NCBI GenBank assembly: GCA_027024205.1
Contig: JALVST010000034.1
Location: forward strand, 1-48,009
From: Flavobacteriales bacterium
GTDB lineage: Bacteria > Bacteroidota > Bacteroidia > Flavobacteriales > Flavobacteriaceae
Direction of reading: 5' to 3'
Length of the DNA stretch: 48,009 nucleotides
The stretch's first letter is position 1. The number at the start of each line of letters is the position of its first letter. Shown here in pieces: positions 45,373 to 48,009 of this stretch. Made by a program: the position numbers and the translations under genes. A model generated the notes under the pieces. It was not told the DNA's origin and ran no database searches. It saw nothing but the letters and a program-made list of their open reading frames with translations.

Positions 45373-47079
45373 TTATTTTTTTATCCATTTTACAACATTA
45401 GTTTTGTTGTCCGAAATAATTTGAATAAAATAAACGCCTTCGGGTACTTGTGGCAAAGAAAAGTCAATGCTTTGTGTATGTGTTACAGAATTTAAAAAAA
45501 TGTTTTTTCCGGTTAAATCTCGAATGGAAATGTCAATTTTGTCATAAAGTTTATTGAGTTTCATTGAAAAAATTCCATTATTTGGATTAGGATAAATTTT
45601 GATTTGATTTAAAGAGCAATTTTCAGATATGCTTGTGCTTGTTTGACCTATTTTGTGCACAAATATATCTCTTGCTCCGGAAGATGTGAGATTCCAGGTG
45701 CTACTTCCGGTGTCAAAATTAACGGTATTTTCAAAATATCCGGTTGTATATATGTTATCTGATGAATCTAAAATAATGGCATTTCCCCAATCGCCATTAT
45801 TTCCACCGAAAGACGTTGCCCAGATAAACTGTCCCAATTCATCAAGTTTTAAAATAAAAACGTCTCTATACCCATTTGAAGTAAGTTCATAAATTCCCGT
45901 CCCTGGATTAAAATCAACAGTAAATCTAAAAGCTCCGGTGGTGTAAACATTGCCCGAAGCATCTATGTCAAGTGATGTGCCTTGGTCTGCACTGCCCTGT
46001 GCGCCAAAGGATTTTGCCCATAAAAGATTGCCTTGTAAGTCCATTTTCATAACAAATATATCAGTATCCCCTTCCGATACAAGTTCATAGATTCCCGGTC
46101 CGGGGTCAAAATCAACCGTTGCGGAAAAATTTCCTGTCAGATAGATGTTTCCGGTATCATCAATAGCAATGGATTGACCTAAATCCAAATCTGTTCCGCC
46201 CATGGCTTTAGCCCAAATAAAATTACCCGAGGTATCCAGTTTGAGTATAAAAATATCACTATTCAACCCGTTGGCAATGAGATTAAATGTTCCTGTGTCC
46301 GGATCAAAATCAACCGTATCGTGAAAAAAACCGGTAATATAAACATTATCGGAGGTATCTAAACCAATAGATAAACCTTGGTCATGAAATCCGCCTCCGA
46401 CTGATTTTGCCCAGACTAAACCTCCTGAGGCATCCAATTTCAATATAAAAATATCTTCCAAACCGGCGGCAGTCAAATGATACACACCTGTTCCGGGTTC
46501 AAAATCGGTGGTTCCCGAAAATGCTCCTGTTACATAAACATTGCCCGACGCATCGGTAACAATGGATTGGGCTTTATCATAATAACTATTGTCACCAAAG
46601 ACTTTTACCCAAACAAAATTGCCCGACGCATCCATCTTATGAACAAAAAGCCTGGAATTCGAAGCACTTCTGATAACCGTTCCCGGACCCGGGTCAAAAT
46701 CTATATCTCCTTTGTAGTTTCCAACGGTGAATATATTACCCGAAACATCAATATGTATGTCCGTTGTTTGAACATAACTTCCGGAGCTAGTAGTTTCAAA
46801 TGATTTAACCCAAACAAAATTGCCCGAAGCATCCATTTTTTGAATAAAAACATTATACAATCCCAACGTGCTGAGATTAAAGGTATTGGGACCCGGATCA
46901 AAATCAACCGTCCCGCTAAAAAATCCTGTAGTATAGATATTGCCATTGTCGTCCAAATCAATGGCTGTTCCTTCATCGGCGGTTGTTCCACCAAAGGCTC
47001 TTGCCCAATCAAAAGTTTGCGCATTTATAGTTGAAAAACTGAGCAAGTAAATGCAACAAATGAATATGTTTCTTATCAT
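45373..47079 (-). CDS. SBBP-like repeat protein with T9SS C-terminal sorting domain
   Basis: Seven 'V-DFDPG-G-F-L...DIFI-K-D-SGNF-WAK..GG' repeats; C-terminal 'IKIYPNPNNGIFSMKLNK...GVYFIQIISDNKTNVVKWIKK'. Confidence 0.9.
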   Translation of the reverse strand: MIRNIFICCIYLLSFSTINAQTFDWARAFGGTTADEGTAIDLDDNGNIYTTGFFSGTVDFDPGPNTFNLSTLGLYNVFIQKMDASGNFVWVKSFETTSSGSYVQTTDIHIDVSGNIFTVGNYKGDIDFDPGPGTVIRSASNSRLFVHKMDASGNFVWVKVFGDNSYYDKAQSIVTDASGNVYVTGAFSGTTDFEPGTGVYHLTAAGLEDIFILKLDASGGLVWAKSVGGGFHDQGLSIGLDTSDNVYITGFFHDTVDFDPDTGTFNLIANGLNSDIFILKLDTSGNFIWAKAMGGTDLDLGQSIAIDDTGNIYLTGNFSATVDFDPGPGIYELVSEGDTDIFVMKMDLQGNLLWAKSFGAQGSADQGTSLDIDASGNVYTTGAFRFTVDFNPGTGIYELTSNGYRDVFILKLDELGQFIWATSFGGNNGDWGNAIILDSSDNIYTTGYFENTVNFDTGSSTWNLTSSGARDIFVHKIGQTSTSISENCSLNQIKIYPNPNNGIFSMKLNKLYDKIDISIRDLTGKNIFLNSVTHTQSIDFSLPQVPEGVYFIQIISDNKTNVVKWIKK

Positions 47080-47161
47080 CGGTTTATTTTTTATTTTAGC
47101 ATGATGGTTACCGAAAAAATCGAGATGTTTAATAATTTTTAATCCTGTCGGTTTTAGAAAA

Positions 47162-48009
47162 TTAATTGTTATTGCCTTTATTTAATAGCTGTTTGACCAA
47201 TGTTTTCAGATCATTGATTTCTTTTTGTTGTTTCTCAATTATTTCTTGTTGTTCTTGCACGGCTTTTACCAGCGGTACCACAAACTCTGCATAGCGTAAG
47301 CCGTAATAGTCGTTTTCGTTTTTGGGTGCATCAACACCGCTGAAATCATACCCCAAACTTTGGGCGGCTTGTTCCACTTCCTGGGCGATAAAGCCGGTTT
47401 GTAGCATAGCGGCTTTTTGGCGTTCGGCATCTTTTAGCCGAAGGCTGTCCGGTGTATGATTAAATTTGGCAATGGCATCCATATCCAAATGATAAGTTAC
47501 CGGACGCAATTTTTTGATAAACTCCAATCCGGGCACATCCTCTTGCACATCTGTTTTAAAGCGCGCATCCGATACATTAGTCCAGTTGGCATACCCGCCT
47601 ATACTGGTAACAGAGCTGTTGCCGATACGGACTTGATTACTGGCACTGATTTGTGCACTATAGCCGATTGCGGTTGAATGGTGGTAGTTTATACCGTCAT
47701 AAAATGCATAAAATCCTATGGCAGTATTTTTATACCCCGTGGTGTTGGAATAAAGGGCTTTGTAGCCACTAGCGGTATTGTAATACCCCGTAGTGTTGGA
47801 ATACAGGGCTTTGGCCCCGTTGGCGGTGTTTTGATCCCCCGTGGTGTTGAAATAAAGTGCTTTGTGTCCGTTGGCGGTATTGGTATTCCCCGTGGTGTTG
47901 GAATAAAGTGCCAAAAATCCGTTGGCGGTGTTTTTATACCCCGTGATGTTGGAATAAAGCGCCCGGTATCCGGTGGCGGTATTACTAAACCCCCTGGTGT
48001 TGGAATAAA
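47162..48009 (-). CDS. Second YadA-head-like/S74 chaperone protein, 5' end beyond window
   Basis: ORF track ends at 47914 (TTG), but the frame stays open to the window edge with further repeats (YSNTRGFSNTATGYRALYSNITGYKNTANGF-L). C-terminal 'VSDARFKTDVQEDVPGLEFIKKLRPVTYHLDMD'. Confidence 0.92.
   Translation of the reverse strand, partial: YSNTRGFSNTATGYRALYSNITGYKNTANGFLALYSNTTGNTNTANGHKALYFNTTGDQNTANGAKALYSNTTGYYNTASGYKALYSNTTGYKNTAIGFYAFYDGINYHHSTAIGYSAQISASNQVRIGNSSVTSIGGYANWTNVSDARFKTDVQEDVPGLEFIKKLRPVTYHLDMDAIAKFNHTPDSLRLKDAERQKAAMLQTGFIAQEVEQAAQSLGYDFSGVDAPKNENDYYGLRYAEFVVPLVKAVQEQQEIIEKQQKEINDLKTLVKQLLNKGNNN
47740..48009. repeat. 51-bp coding tandem repeats (17-aa units)
   Basis: Unit 'ccccgtggtgttggaataaag...ggcggtatt...' recurs every 51 bp to the window end. 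Confidence 0.9.

Noticed and set aside
47740-48009. CRISPR-like regular direct repeats
   Set aside because: The 51-bp periodicity is in frame and encodes 17-aa repeats of a continuing ORF, with no unique spacers.

Overview
AT-rich window from a Bacteroidota (probably Flavobacteriia-like) chromosome. The assignment rests on type IX secretion sorting domains, TAnnTTTG (-7) promoter elements and several lineage-typical gene neighbourhoods. Most of the window is housekeeping: ackA, nadA, aroA, dnaA, pdxJ, fur-family, dnaB, cdsA, psd, CLC channel, methylmalonyl-CoA mutase, anmK, mdh, dnaX. There is a vitamin B12 uptake operon with a clear cobalamin riboswitch. The right end (about 40-48 kb) is accessory-like: an AraC regulator followed by a PEBP/NTF2/methyltransferase cluster, then secreted repeat proteins including two paralogous S74-chaperone/YadA-head-like proteins around an SBBP-repeat T9SS protein. 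I found no CRISPR array, prophage, transposase, tRNA/rRNA or recognisable defence system. The observations I rate highest are: (1) an uninterrupted A10 run in dnaX just after the clamp-loader core, where a 1-nt slip in either direction reaches a stop within a few codons, suggesting programmed slippage that makes a gamma-like protein; (2) a B12 riboswitch with a plausible mutually exclusive RBS hairpin; (3) an unannotated decayed remnant of the S74/YadA-head family at 9 kb; (4) a composite intergenic element made of an 8-bp repeat array plus a REP-like palindrome, with dispersed relatives; (5) a perfect 42-bp palindrome between convergent genes; (6) start-site corrections for aroA, anmK and dnaX supported by promoter motifs. 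All calls come from reading sequence and translated ORFs; no database search was run.
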